A stretch of DNA of 64,000 nt, taken from NCBI RefSeq assembly GCF_002101885.1, contig NZ_LQPS01000047.1, positions 1 to 64,000 on the forward strand, in the 5' to 3' direction. Shown here one piece after another: positions 40,904 through 49,583 of this stretch. The position numbers and the translations under genes were made by a program. Numbering within the stretch: position 1 is the stretch's first letter; every line of letters begins with the position of its first letter. The notes below the pieces were generated by a model. The model had not been told where the DNA came from. It worked only from the letters and a program-made list of their open reading frames with translations, and did not search any database. Source of the stretch: Mycolicibacter senuensis. GTDB taxonomy: Bacteria > Actinomycetota > Actinomycetes > Mycobacteriales > Mycobacteriaceae.

Positions 40904-42388
40904 CTAGATCTCCCCGTCCATGCTGTAGTAGACGTTGTCCTCACGCCAGCCGCCGCGTCCCTTCCCGATGTGGGCGTAGTCGTCGACGAACTCGATCTGG
41001 TTGATCCACTTGGCCATCTTGAAACCCACCTGCGTCTCGGCGCGCAGCCGCAGCGGCGCACCGTGTTCGATCGGCAGCGGCCGGCCGTTCATCGCATACG
41101 CCAGCAGCATCTGCGGTTTGTGCGCCAGTTTCAGGTCGAACACCTCATAGAACTGTCCACCGCCGTGTGCGCTGGGCTCGTCGGTGCTGTTGTCCTGCAT
41201 GGTCATAAAGCAGATGTAGCGGGCCTGCGGCAGCGGTCGCACCAGATCCAGCAGCGCGGCCAGCGGCACCCCGGTCCATTCGCCGATGGACGTCCAGCCC
41301 TGCACACAGTTGTGCAGCACCCGCTGGGTCTGCGGTGCGGCCAGGGCGCGCAGGCCGGCCAGATCCAGCGTCGCCGGCTGCTCCACCAGCCCACCGACCC
41401 GAAGGCGCCAATCGACGAAGTTGTGCACCGCCATCACCTTGTAGTTCTCGGCGGTGGGCGGTTTGCCGTTGACCCGGTGCTCGGCGGAGAGCATCCGCTC
41501 CGGGTAGTCCTGCCGAGAGTCCAACCGGCGTAACAGGCCCCGACGCAGCACGGCGATCACCGCGCCGAGCACCCGGCGCACCGAGGCCGGGCTGCGCAGG
41601 CTCCAGACCGTCGCCGCGATGTGCACCGCGACGACCACCGCGACGATCAACAGTGACAGCGCTGTCGCCCAGTAGGTGTTGCGGACCGATCCGAAGATCA
41701 TCAACGCGCACAGCCGGCCCCACCCCCAGAAGAACAGCATCGACAGGTGGATCACGATGAACACCCCGAACGCTGCCAGGCCCAGGAAGTGCAGGCTGCG
41801 CGCGCTCTGCCGTCCGCCGAACAGCCGGACGTAGCGGGGAAATCGGGCCTCGATCGCCGGTGACTGCGCGGCGCCGGTGAGGATCTGGAACGGCGCCAGC
41901 AGGAAGAGTACCGCGGCGTACGTCAGCTTCTGGATGGCGTCCAGCGGCTCGCCGGGCAGCAGCGGCGGCAGGTTGAAGCTGAGGTAGGTGACGATGTCGT
42001 TCCACGCGTCGGCGAAGATCGACCAGGAGTACGGCCAGTACCGGTGCCACTGTCCGGTCGCGAAAAGCAGGATGTAGTAGGACAGTCCGACCAGGATCCA
42101 GCCGATCACCGCGAAGAAGTGCCAGTGCCGCCCCATGCCCAGTTGGGCGTGGCCGGGCAGCGCGATCACCGGGTGGTAGTCCTCTTCCTCGTCCAAGGTG
42201 TCGTAGAGCTTGTCGGTGGGCATGACCTTGCGGGTGAACCGCGCCCATTCGGTTCCGGGCGCGCTGTCGTCGTGCCGGTACAGCTTCGGGTGCGTGGACA
42301 GGATCTCGATGCCGCTGCGTATCAGCAGCGTCAGGAACAGCACGTTGAGCCAGTGCTCGACGCGCAGCCACGCCGGGAAGTCGAGCAT
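40904..42388 (-). CDS. Cytochrome b561-like / molybdopterin (sulfite oxidase fold) fusion
   Basis: A 494-aa membrane protein with two parts. Residues about 1-290 form a cytochrome b561-like membrane domain with several helices and conserved His (LRVEHWLNVLF, GRHWHFFAVIGWILVG, SLHFLGLAAFGVFIVIHLS). The C-terminal ~200 residues form a sulfite-oxidase-type molybdopterin domain with the Mo-ligand Cys in VLHNCVQGWTSIGEWTGVPL and RLRAETQVGFKMAKWI. It is probably a self-contained membrane oxidoreductase passing electrons from an external substrate to heme b, resembling a fused YedYZ. ATG at 42388 overlaps the upstream stop. Confidence 0.87.
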   Translation of the reverse strand: MLDFPAWLRVEHWLNVLFLTLLIRSGIEILSTHPKLYRHDDSAPGTEWARFTRKVMPTDKLYDTLDEEEDYHPVIALPGHAQLGMGRHWHFFAVIGWILVGLSYYILLFATGQWHRYWPYSWSIFADAWNDIVTYLSFNLPPLLPGEPLDAIQKLTYAAVLFLLAPFQILTGAAQSPAIEARFPRYVRLFGGRQSARSLHFLGLAAFGVFIVIHLSMLFFWGWGRLCALMIFGSVRNTYWATALSLLIVAVVVAVHIAATVWSLRSPASVRRVLGAVIAVLRRGLLRRLDSRQDYPERMLSAEHRVNGKPPTAENYKVMAVHNFVDWRLRVGGLVEQPATLDLAGLRALAAPQTQRVLHNCVQGWTSIGEWTGVPLAALLDLVRPLPQARYICFMTMQDNSTDEPSAHGGGQFYEVFDLKLAHKPQMLLAYAMNGRPLPIEHGAPLRLRAETQVGFKMAKWINQIEFVDDYAHIGKGRGGWREDNVYYSMDGEI

Positions 42389-42816
42389 CAGTCGTACCAG
42401 GCCCTGCCCTGCCCGAAGGCGACGTTGACTCCCGACAGCACCGACAGTTGCAGCGCGAGGAAACCCCCCGCGCAGGCCAGCGCGAGGCTGCCGGGGGCCA
42501 GATCCCACCTCCCGGTCACCGTCGGCAGTCCGGGCAGGCTGACCAGCCGGCTGACCAGATAGCCGATCACGAATGTGCCGCAGCTGACGGTGCCGGCCAG
42601 CCACCCCAACGCCGGCACGACGTCATCGACGTCGATCCAGGTGGTGGCCGCGGCGGCGAGGCAGCCGACGATCATCGCAACGCAGTAGACCGCGAAATAG
42701 CCGGGCGGGCTCGCCGTTGTCGCCAACACGTAACCGTGGGTGGCCGCCAGACCCAGCAGCGCGAGGTCGGCGGTCAGCGTCACCACCCGGGGCAGGTTGA
42801 ACGCGATACCGCTCAT
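42388..42816 (-). CDS. Four-helix membrane protein, oxidoreductase operon
   Basis: A 142-aa protein with about four hydrophobic helices (LTADLALLGLAATHGYVLA; GYFAVYCVAMIVGCLAAAA; ALGWLAGTVSCGTFVIGYLV; LALACAGGFLALQLSVL). No heme or quinone motif is definite. Its stop overlaps the start of the b561/molybdopterin protein, so it is likely a partner subunit. ATG at 42816, 4 bp after the DUF1360-like stop. Confidence 0.75.
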   Translation of the reverse strand: MSGIAFNLPRVVTLTADLALLGLAATHGYVLATTASPPGYFAVYCVAMIVGCLAAAATTWIDVDDVVPALGWLAGTVSCGTFVIGYLVSRLVSLPGLPTVTGRWDLAPGSLALACAGGFLALQLSVLSGVNVAFGQGRAWYD

Positions 42817-42820
42817 GAAC

Positions 42821-43357
42821 TCACTCCTGCGTGATCTGCTGCGCCTTCGCGTAGGCCAGTTGCAGGAAATCCGCGCCGGCCAGCGCGGTGAACGTGCCGG
42901 CGACCAGCCGGGTCAACCGCGGCGCGAACACCAGCCCGGCGGTGAACGCGGTGACCGCCCACATGTCCAGGCAGAACGGGCAGGTCAACAACTCGCCGAG
43001 GCTGTGCCGCAGCTGACTGGAATGGCGGGTCTCCTCCATCACCTCGGCGGGGCCGCCGGTGCCCGCGTAATGGGCGAACGGCGCCCGCAGCGGGCTGGTG
43101 ACCGCGTCCTTGGTGAGGGTGCGGGACAGCTTGTGAGCGCCGAGGGTCACCGTCAGCAGATCCCCGGCCGCCCACCGCTGCGGCAGTTGGCGGCCGGTGG
43201 TCGCGGCGGCCACGGTAACCGCCGCGACCAACCCGCCGTACACCAGCAACACCAGCGCGTATCCCCCCAGCGGCCGCGGGTCGTCGCCGCGGTAGGCGTC
43301 GGCTTCCCGTTTGGCCGCATCGGCGATGGTGTTGCCGGCTCCGGTAGCTCGAGCCAT
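42821..43357 (-). CDS. DUF1360-like membrane protein
   Basis: A 178-aa protein with an N-terminal polar arm, a helix (YALVLLVYGGLVAAVTVAAATTG) and the family-typical block LTVTLGAHKLSRTLTKDAVTSPLRAPFAHYAG, then GELLTCPFCLDMWAVTAFTAGLVFAPRL. The CPFC motif could bind metal or form a disulfide. Members are of unknown function and are also seen in spore formers. ATG at 43357 (a GTG just before it is possible). It follows the hemophore-like gene and precedes the oxidoreductase genes. Confidence 0.82.
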   Translation of the reverse strand: MARATGAGNTIADAAKREADAYRGDDPRPLGGYALVLLVYGGLVAAVTVAAATTGRQLPQRWAAGDLLTVTLGAHKLSRTLTKDAVTSPLRAPFAHYAGTGGPAEVMEETRHSSQLRHSLGELLTCPFCLDMWAVTAFTAGLVFAPRLTRLVAGTFTALAGADFLQLAYAKAQQITQE

Positions 43358-43360
43358 CAC

Positions 43361-43696
43361 TCAGTACTTGTCACAGGTCTTGGCGATGGGTCCGACCATG
43401 TTGACGAACTGCGCCGCCTCGGGCACGCCCCGAGCCTGTTGCAGCATCTGCTCACGCTGCGGCGGGGGCGAGGCGAGGAAGTCCTGCAGGAACGTCTGGG
43501 CCATCGGTGTGGAATTGAATTGTGCTGCGGTCTCCGGTGATTGCGCGTTCATCGCCGCTACCACCTGTGAGTAGCTGCAGGTGGTGCTGACCGCTGGATC
43601 CTGCGCCGGATCCGCGGACGCGACGCCCGCGGCCGACAGGGCCAGCGCCACGCCACCGGCGCCGGCAGCTAGCCTGGTCAAAGACGTTGTGATCAT
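43361..43696 (-). CDS. Hemophore-related secreted protein
   Basis: A 111-aa exported protein of the mycobacterial hemophore-like (Rv0203-type) group. A signal peptide ends at VASA before DPAQDP. The mature part has the typical CSYSQVVAAMNAQSP near the start and a second Cys (KTCDKY) at the end that can close a disulfide. Homologues bind heme outside the cell. A paralogue is at 55824-56138. ATG at 43696. Confidence 0.88.
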   Translation of the reverse strand: MITTSLTRLAAGAGGVALALSAAGVASADPAQDPAVSTTCSYSQVVAAMNAQSPETAAQFNSTPMAQTFLQDFLASPPPQREQMLQQARGVPEAAQFVNMVGPIAKTCDKY

Positions 43697-43775
43697 TGAT
43701 CTATCCCCTTCGGCTAAAGTCCCGTCGGTGACGGTACCGACGTAGGCTTGCCGTTTTGGCCCGAGCTAAACCACG

Positions 43776-43801
43776 GTTTGCCGCCAAGGCGCTGTGGGTA
43801 T
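43776..43801 (+). promoter_or_regulatory. SigF-like promoter, cutinase-like gene
   Basis: GTTT (43776-43779), 16 bp, GGGTAT (43796-43801): perfect match, 13 bp before the GTG at 43815, with GGAGGA in between. Confidence 0.8.
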
Positions 43802-43814
43802 CGGAGGAATTGCT

Positions 43815-44492
43815 GTGATCAGTCGGATATTCACCGCGGCCTGCCTGTGGGGCTGCCTGCTGCCGTGCTGGCCCGCCGGGGAGGCGGCCGCGTTCGGCTG
43901 CCCCGATGTCGAGGTGGTGTTCGCCCGCGGCACCGCCGAACCGCCCGGCGTCGGATGGATGGGCCAGCAGTTCATCGACGCGCTGCGGTGGCGCCTCGGC
44001 GGCCGTTCGGTGGGCGTCCACCCGGTCGACTTTCCGGCGGTGCCCGAATTCGGTCCGACGGTCGCCGGGGTGGCCGACGCCGCCGGCCACATCACCGACA
44101 TGGCGGCGGGGTGCCCGGACACCGCGCTGGTGCTCGGCGGATATTCGCGGGGCGCGGCGCTCATGGGTTATCTCACCGGGCCCGCGCCCGTCGCCGACGG
44201 GTTCCCGCCCCCGCCGGGGCCCGAGGCGGCCGACCGGGTCGCCGCCGTCGCTTTGCTGGGCCGGCCGTCAGCGGAGTTCCTGCACTCGCTGGGGGCGCCG
44301 CCGCTGACGATCGGGCCCGGTTATGCGGACAAGACGATCGAGTTGTGCGCGCCCGGCGACCCGGTCTGCTCGGCGGGTGCCGATGGCGCCGCGCACGCGG
44401 CCTATGCGGGCAACGGCATGACCGCGCAGGCGGCGGATTTCGCCGCGGAACGGCTCAGGCCACCCGAAACGGTTCCAGATCCGCCGCTTTGA
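43815..44492 (+). CDS. Cutinase family protein
   Basis: A 225-aa exported alpha/beta-hydrolase. The signal peptide ends near residue 26 (GEAAA before FGCPD). The active-site Ser111 lies in LGGYSRG; Asp and His in CAPGDPVC and AAHAAYAG. It shares the domain order of the cutinase at 30832-31536. GTG at 43815 behind GGAGGA. Its 3' end overlaps the convergent enolase-superfamily gene by 38 bp. Confidence 0.9.
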   Translation: MISRIFTAACLWGCLLPCWPAGEAAAFGCPDVEVVFARGTAEPPGVGWMGQQFIDALRWRLGGRSVGVHPVDFPAVPEFGPTVAGVADAAGHITDMAAGCPDTALVLGGYSRGAALMGYLTGPAPVADGFPPPPGPEAADRVAAVALLGRPSAEFLHSLGAPPLTIGPGYADKTIELCAPGDPVCSAGADGAAHAAYAGNGMTAQAADFAAERLRPPETVPDPPL

Positions 44493-45561
44493 CCGTCAGC
44501 CCGTGGCCGGGCGCGCCGCGGTCGGGACGCAACACTCCGCCCTGCTCGGGGCGCAGCACCCCGTCGAAGGCCATCCGCTCGAGTCGCACATGGTCGTGGA
44601 AGTACTCCAGATGGCGCAGGTGCCACAGTGCGGTCCCGACGTGCGCACTGATCTGCGGTGCGCAGTGCAGCGACAGATCCACGCTGCGCGCATCGCACAG
44701 CGCGCCCACCTTGAGCACGCCGGTGATGCCCAGGCAGCGGGTGACGTCGGCCTGCGGGCAATCGACGGCGCCGGCGTCGAGCAGGCGCTGGAAGTACGGC
44801 AGGTCGTAGCCGTATTCGCCGGCCGCGATGTCCATGCCCGCGGGCGCCCGCTCGCGCAACAGGTGCAGGCCTTCCAGATCATCTGAGCTGACCGGTTCCT
44901 CGAACCAGCGCACCCGACATTCGGCGAAGCGCTGGGCGCAGGCCAGCGCCTGCTTGCGGTGGTAGGCGCCGTTGGCGTCGACGTACAACTCGGCCCGATC
45001 GCCGATCGCCGAGCGGGCCGCCGCCACCCGGGCCGGGTCGGCGGCCGGGTCGCGACCGACTTTCATCTTGACCCGGCCGATGCCCTCCTCGACCCAGCCC
45101 GCCAGTTGGCCGCGCAGCGTGTCGTCGTCGTAGGAGGTGAACCCACCGCTGCCGTAGATCGGGGTGTCCTCCCGGACCGCACCCAGCGCGACGACCAGCG
45201 ACTCGTCCAGCAGCCGGGCCCGCAGATCCCACAGCGCGATGTCGACCGCGGCGATCGCCTCGGCGGCCAGTCCGGGCCGGCCCAGGTTGCGCACCGCGTG
45301 CAGCATGTCGACCCAGCGGGCCGGCGGCGTCAGCGCATCGCCGCCGGCGATGACTCCGGCCAGCATGTCACGCACCACCGTCGCCGCCGCCGTGCCGGCG
45401 TAGGTGTAGCCGGTGCCGGCGCATCCGGCGGCGCGCACCGACACCAGCACCAGCGTGGTGGAGTCCCAGACCAGGGTGCCGTCGGACTCCTCGGTGTCGG
45501 TGGGAACGGTGTAGACGCCGACGTCCACCGAGTCGACGGGCGCCGGGGGCAGCGGGCTCAT
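44455..45561 (-). CDS. Enolase superfamily (mandelate racemase/muconate lactonising) enzyme
   Basis: A 368-aa TIM-barrel enzyme that abstracts a proton alpha to a carboxylate. The catalytic Lys pair is in GRVKMKVG; the metal ligands are in LYVDANGAY, WFEEPV and AGEYGYD; the last loop is LSLHCAPQIS. Substrate cannot be told; the group includes sugar-acid dehydratases and racemases. ATG at 45561, divergent from GH15 with starts 44 bp apart; a GGGTAG stands 13 bp upstream without a good -35. Confidence 0.88.
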   Translation of the reverse strand: MSPLPPAPVDSVDVGVYTVPTDTEESDGTLVWDSTTLVLVSVRAAGCAGTGYTYAGTAAATVVRDMLAGVIAGGDALTPPARWVDMLHAVRNLGRPGLAAEAIAAVDIALWDLRARLLDESLVVALGAVREDTPIYGSGGFTSYDDDTLRGQLAGWVEEGIGRVKMKVGRDPAADPARVAAARSAIGDRAELYVDANGAYHRKQALACAQRFAECRVRWFEEPVSSDDLEGLHLLRERAPAGMDIAAGEYGYDLPYFQRLLDAGAVDCPQADVTRCLGITGVLKVGALCDARSVDLSLHCAPQISAHVGTALWHLRHLEYFHDHVRLERMAFDGVLRPEQGGVLRPDRGAPGHGLTVKAADLEPFRVA

Positions 45562-45589
45562 GGTTCGGTGACTACCCGGCCCCGGCGAC

Positions 45590-45595
45590 GGGTAT
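45590..45595 (+). promoter_or_regulatory. SigF-like -10 element, GH15 gene
   Basis: GGGTAT 10 bp before the ATG at 45606, overlapping an upstream in-frame ATG at 45594. No good -35 at 15-17 bp. The opposite strand carries GGGTAG (revealed as CTACCC) for the divergent gene. Confidence 0.35.
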
Positions 45596-45605
45596 GCACC
45601 CGGCC

Positions 45606-47378
45606 ATGGATGAGGGGCAATCGCTGCTGGAGCGGTTCCCTCCGCAGGTGCTGCGCCAGTACGCGCTGATCGCCGACGGCGAGCGCGGGATCGTGGTCGG
45701 GCCGCGCGGTGACTTCTGCTGGATGTGCCTGCCCCGGTGGGACAGTCCGGCGGTGTTCAATTCGCTGCTCGGCGGCGGCGGGGTGTACGCCGTCACCCCG
45801 CAGCTGCGCTACGTGTGGGGCGGCCAGTACGAGGAGCGGTCGCTGATCTGGCGGTCCCGCTGGGTCACCACCGACGGCATCGTCGAGTGCCGCGAGGCGC
45901 TGGCCTTCCCCGGCGACCCGCACACCGCCGTGGTGCTGCGTCGCATCACCGCACTCGACCGGCCGGCGCGGATGCAGGTGGCATTGGACGTCCGGGCCGA
46001 CTTCGGCGCCACGGCGATGGCGGGGCTGTCCTGCCGCGACGGGGGGTGGACCGGTCGGTCCGGTCCGCACCGGTTCCGGTGGACCGGCGCCGGGCAGGCT
46101 CGCCGGGCCGCCGACGGGTCACTGCGCATGGTGGTCGACGTCTTGCCGGGCCACGATCGCGATCTGGTGCTCGAGCTGTCAGATCGTGAACTACCGGACC
46201 GTCCGGTCGATGCCGGGCGGGCCTGGCATGTCACCGAAAGCGGTTGGCGGCAAGCGGTTCCGGAGTTCACCGGGACCCTCGCCGACGTCGATGTCCGGCA
46301 GGCCTACGCGGTGCTGCGCGGCCTGACCAGCACCGGCGGCGGGATGGTGGCGGCGGCGACGATGTCGTTGCCGGAGCGGGCGAGCGCCGGGCGGAATTTC
46401 GATTACCGCTACTGCTGGATCCGCGACCAGTGCTACACCGGGCAGGCGATCGCCGTCGCCGGGGCGCATCCGTTGCTCGATGACGCCGTCCGGTTCGTGT
46501 CCGAGCGGGTGTTGACCGACGGGCCCGAGCTGCGGCCGGCCTACCGCGTCGACGCCGCCGCACCGCCGCCCGAACGGGATCTGGATCATCTGCCCGGCTA
46601 CCCCGGTGCTGCCGCCAGGACCGGCAACCGGGTCGGTGAACAGTTCCAGCTCGACACGTTCGGCGAGGTGCTGCTGCTGTTGGCCGCCGCGGCCCGACTG
46701 GACCGGCTGGACAGCACCCATTGGGGCGCGGTGCACATTCTGGTGGAGGCGATCGAAAACCGTTGCGGTGAACCCGGTTCCGGGGTGTGGGAGCTCGACA
46801 ACCGACGCTGGGCGCATTCCCGGCTGATCTGCGCGGCGGGGCTGCGCCGCATCGCCGGCGTCGCGTCTCTGGCCGAAGGCGCCCGCTGGCAGCAGTTGGC
46901 CGACAAGCTGGTCAGTGACACCAGCAACGACTGCCTGCACCGCGACGGCAGATGGCAGCGCGCCCCCGATGATCCGGGGATCGACGCGGCGTTGCTGCTG
47001 CCGGGACTGCGCGGAGCCGTCCCGGCCGATGATGCCCGCACGCTGGCGACGCTGGCCGCGGTGCGCCGGGAGCTGACCCGCGATGGCTTCGTCTACCGCT
47101 ACCGACCAGACCGGCGCGACCTCGGCGAGGCCGAAGGGGCGTTCCTGCTGTGCAACTTCGCCATGGCGTTGGCAGACCATCAGCAGGGCAACGAACTCGC
47201 GGCGCTGCAGTGGTTCGAGCGGGGCCGCACTGCGTGTGGCCCGCCCGGGCTGCTCACCGAGGAGTACGACGTCGGCCAGCGTCAGCTGCGCGGCAACCTG
47301 CCGCAGGCGTTCGCGCATGCACTGCTGTTCGAGTCCGCGCACCTGTTGGCCGGCACCGGCTTGAGTGTTACGGCTTGA
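45606..47378 (+). CDS. Glycoside hydrolase family 15 protein
   Basis: A 590-aa GH15 protein (glucoamylase/trehalase family). An N-terminal beta-sandwich (IADGERGIVVGPRGDFCWMCLPRWDSP) is followed by an (alpha/alpha)6 barrel with NFDYRYCWIRDQCYTGQAI, GEQFQLDTFGEV and EPGSGVWELDNRRW, and the late EEYDVGQRQLRGNLPQAFAHA carrying the second catalytic Glu. In mycobacteria one GH15 enzyme is a trehalase; this one could act on trehalose, glycogen or a related glucan. Start at 45606 is preferred to 45594 because a putative -10 overlaps the latter. Its end lies in a tandem duplication. Confidence 0.9.
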   Translation: MDEGQSLLERFPPQVLRQYALIADGERGIVVGPRGDFCWMCLPRWDSPAVFNSLLGGGGVYAVTPQLRYVWGGQYEERSLIWRSRWVTTDGIVECREALAFPGDPHTAVVLRRITALDRPARMQVALDVRADFGATAMAGLSCRDGGWTGRSGPHRFRWTGAGQARRAADGSLRMVVDVLPGHDRDLVLELSDRELPDRPVDAGRAWHVTESGWRQAVPEFTGTLADVDVRQAYAVLRGLTSTGGGMVAAATMSLPERASAGRNFDYRYCWIRDQCYTGQAIAVAGAHPLLDDAVRFVSERVLTDGPELRPAYRVDAAAPPPERDLDHLPGYPGAAARTGNRVGEQFQLDTFGEVLLLLAAAARLDRLDSTHWGAVHILVEAIENRCGEPGSGVWELDNRRWAHSRLICAAGLRRIAGVASLAEGARWQQLADKLVSDTSNDCLHRDGRWQRAPDDPGIDAALLLPGLRGAVPADDARTLATLAAVRRELTRDGFVYRYRPDRRDLGEAEGAFLLCNFAMALADHQQGNELAALQWFERGRTACGPPGLLTEEYDVGQRQLRGNLPQAFAHALLFESAHLLAGTGLSVTA

Positions 47379-47393
47379 GTGTTACGGCTTGAG
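47358..47393. repeat. 14-bp tandem repeat across GH15 stop
   Basis: About two and a half copies of a unit GGCTTGAGTGTTAC. The GH15 TGA falls inside the second copy, and the repeat adds codons near the convergent alcohol dehydrogenase end. Confidence 0.85.
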
Positions 47394-48560
47394 CAGGATC
47401 TTCACCGCACCCTCGCGCTTCTCCTGGAAGATCTCGTAGCCGCGCGGCGCCTCCTCCATCGGCAGCTCGTGGGTGGCGAAGGTGTCGACGCCCAGCGGGT
47501 CGGCGTCGGTGAGCAGCGGCATCAACCGCTCGACGCGCGGTTTGACGTTGGCCTGCCCCATCCGCAGCGTGACCTGCTTGTCGAACAGGGTGAACATCGG
47601 CAGCGGATCCAGCTTGCCGCCGTAGACGCCGATGATCGAGATGGTGCCGCCGCGACGCACGATGTCGATCGCCGAGTACAGCGCGGCGAGCCGGTCGATG
47701 CCGGCTTTGCTGATCAACGGACCGGCGACCGCATCCGGCAGCAGCGAACTGAGTTGCTGCACCGCCTTGGCGCCGCCGGAGCCGTGCGCCTCCATGCCGA
47801 CGGCGTCGATAACCGCATCGGTCCCCCGCCCGTCGGTGCGGTCGCGGATCACCTCACCGAGATCGGATGCCTCACGCAGGTCGATGGTTTCGATCCCGCG
47901 GCGCGCCAGCCGGCCCAGCCGCTCGGGCACCAGATCCACGCCGATCACCCTGACGCCGGCGTGGGCGGCGATCCGGGCCGCCATGTCGCCGATCGGCCCG
48001 AGCCCCAGCACCGTCACCGACCCGCCCTCGGGAATCTCGGCATAGTCCACCGCCTGCATCGCGGTGGGCAGCACGTCGGACAGGTACACGAACCGCGAAT
48101 CCGGCGGCCCCTCGGGCACTTTGATGTGGGTGTAGGACGCCTGCGGCACCCGCAGGTATTGCGCCTGCCCGCCGGGAACCTGGCCGTAGAGCTTGGAGTA
48201 GCCGAACAGTGCGGCACCGGTGTCCTGCTCACGCACCCGGGTGGTGTCGCATTGGGTCGGCAGGCCGCGGCGACACATACTGCAATGCCCGCAGGCGATC
48301 TGGAACGGGATGACCACCCGGTCACCGGCCTTGAGGTTGGTGACCGCGCTGCCGACCTCGGCCACGATGCCCATCGGTTCGTGGCCCAGGATGTCGCCGG
48401 GGTCCATGAACGCGCCGAGCACCTCGTAGAGGTGCAGGTCCGAGCCGCAGATGTTGGTGGTCGTCACCTCGATGACGGCATCGGTCGATTTCTCGATCAC
48501 CGGGTCGGGCACGGTGTCGACCTGGACCTTGCGTTTGCCCTGCCATGTCACTGCCCGCAT
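47382..48560 (-). CDS. Zinc-dependent alcohol dehydrogenase
   Basis: A 392-aa medium-chain dehydrogenase. The catalytic zinc motif is NICGSDLHLYE...GHEPMG; the structural zinc lobe is CGHCSMCRRGLPTQC; the Rossmann fold is VTVLGLGPIGDMAARI. The length and LHLYEVLGAFM resemble glutathione-independent formaldehyde dehydrogenase-like enzymes. Substrate unknown. ATG at 48560 behind GGAGG. It has a SigF-like promoter 56 bp upstream, paired with a divergent one. Confidence 0.92.
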   Translation of the reverse strand: MRAVTWQGKRKVQVDTVPDPVIEKSTDAVIEVTTTNICGSDLHLYEVLGAFMDPGDILGHEPMGIVAEVGSAVTNLKAGDRVVIPFQIACGHCSMCRRGLPTQCDTTRVREQDTGAALFGYSKLYGQVPGGQAQYLRVPQASYTHIKVPEGPPDSRFVYLSDVLPTAMQAVDYAEIPEGGSVTVLGLGPIGDMAARIAAHAGVRVIGVDLVPERLGRLARRGIETIDLREASDLGEVIRDRTDGRGTDAVIDAVGMEAHGSGGAKAVQQLSSLLPDAVAGPLISKAGIDRLAALYSAIDIVRRGGTISIIGVYGGKLDPLPMFTLFDKQVTLRMGQANVKPRVERLMPLLTDADPLGVDTFATHELPMEEAPRGYEIFQEKREGAVKILLKP

Positions 48561-48615
48561 TCGGATCGCCTCCGTCGTCTCTCGCCAACATCCGTCTCCG
48601 GCGAACATCGCCGGG

Positions 48616-48641
48616 CTACCCGCGCACACCGCAGCACAAAC
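48616..48641 (-). promoter_or_regulatory. SigF-like promoter, alcohol dehydrogenase
   Basis: On the minus strand GTTT (48638-48641), 16 bp, GGGTAG (48616-48621). Confidence 0.77.
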
Positions 48642-48667
48642 ACGCTCGGGACCGACGTCGAGCGAAT

Positions 48668-48692
48668 GTTTGACGACGGTCGTTACGGGTAC
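48668..48692 (+). promoter_or_regulatory. SigF-like promoter, micro-gene pair
   Basis: GTTT (48668-48671), 15 bp, GGGTAC (48687-48692), 43 bp before the 22-codon ORF at 48735. Divergent from 48616-48641. Confidence 0.72.
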
Positions 48693-48734
48693 GCCGCGGG
48701 CATTCAAGATCCGTCGTTGGCCGAGGGAGCCACC

Positions 48735-48803
48735 ATGTTCGTTCACAACAAGGAGTTCAGTCACCTGGAGAACGCCGACGAGCGCGCGAAGCCGGTCCGA
48801 TGA
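48735..48803 (+). CDS. 22-aa micro-ORF, possible remnant
   Basis: A 22-codon ORF beginning MFVHNKEF, with GGGAG before the ATG. MFVHNKE is how manganese-catalase-like proteins of actinobacteria begin, and HLE also recurs in them, but the rest of that protein is absent. Either it is the stump of a deleted catalase gene kept as a leader peptide, or a real micro-protein. Its stop overlaps the next start (ATGA), so it is coupled. Confidence 0.45.
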   Translation: MFVHNKEFSHLENADERAKPVR

Positions 48804-48949
48804 CACAGCGTGACCAACAGCCGGAACAGCCGACGTCACTGGAGAACACCGTCGACCGGCTCGATGCCAAAGCCGCCGAGGAATACGACACCGAGGCCAG
48901 GGCACGCGAGGCGCGCAAGCACGGCTCGACGGACGAACCGCCGGATTGA
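48800..48949 (+). CDS. 49-aa acidic small protein
   Basis: A 49-aa polar protein (SLENTVDRLDAKAAEEYDTEAR) predicted to be one charged helix. It overlaps the micro-ORF stop by ATGA and sits behind the SigF-like site at 48668-48692. Convergent with the hemerythrin gene 6 bp on. Function unknown. Confidence 0.6.
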   Translation: MTQRDQQPEQPTSLENTVDRLDAKAAEEYDTEARAREARKHGSTDEPPD

Positions 48950-48955
48950 CCGCGC

Positions 48956-49540
48956 TCAGCTCTTGGGGGCGTCGGGCGGGTTGTCCGCCGCCCGGCCGCT
49001 GAGCTGATCGCGCAGGTGGTCGACGGCGGCAGCAGCCACGCCCACGGTGTTCTGCGCCAATCCACCCGACGGGGCGTTGGGGTGCGGCCGGGTGGGTGCG
49101 ATCTTCTTGGCGGTCTGCAGTCTGTCGCCCAACTGCTCGAGCTGTTGCGCGCTGACCGCCGACTTGAATCGCGGCCACACCACATTCTCCTCGTATTCGA
49201 TGTGCTCTCGGGCCACCACCACGAATTCATCGAGCGCGCGGTGGTATTCGAGCTCGCCGGGCGTGCCATCCTCGAGCAGCTGCAGCAGCGTCTTGCCGGC
49301 CTCCTCCTGGGCGATGGCGTGGTCCGTCAAGTGGTCGCCGTCCTCGAGTGCCGCCCGGACCGCCGGCCAGAACAGCTGCTCTTCGATGGCCTCGTGCTGG
49401 GATTCGGCGATCACCAGATTGGTGACCATGGTCGCCAGGCCGCTCTCCCGCGCACCGTCGCCCTGCGGCGCGCCGTCGAGCACCTCCAACATCCCCAACA
49501 CGCTTTCGTGGTCGGCACGTAGAAACGTCAGTGCGTCCAT
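48956..49540 (-). CDS. Hemerythrin HHE-domain protein (second)
   Basis: A 194-aa diiron protein similar to that at 33266-33829. Ligand motifs are LRADHESVLGMLE, AESQHEAIEEQLFWPAV and AREHIEYEENVVWP; the tail APTRPHPNAPSGG is also shared. It probably senses or stores O2, NO or peroxide-related species. The ATG at 49540 has GAAGGGAC before it; the frame open to 49585 would run into the promoter at 49584-49608. Confidence 0.9.
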   Translation of the reverse strand: MDALTFLRADHESVLGMLEVLDGAPQGDGARESGLATMVTNLVIAESQHEAIEEQLFWPAVRAALEDGDHLTDHAIAQEEAGKTLLQLLEDGTPGELEYHRALDEFVVVAREHIEYEENVVWPRFKSAVSAQQLEQLGDRLQTAKKIAPTRPHPNAPSGGLAQNTVGVAAAAVDHLRDQLSGRAADNPPDAPKS

Positions 49541-49583
49541 GACTGTCCCTTCCGGGGTACGGCTGCCGATTCGTGGCGATCGC

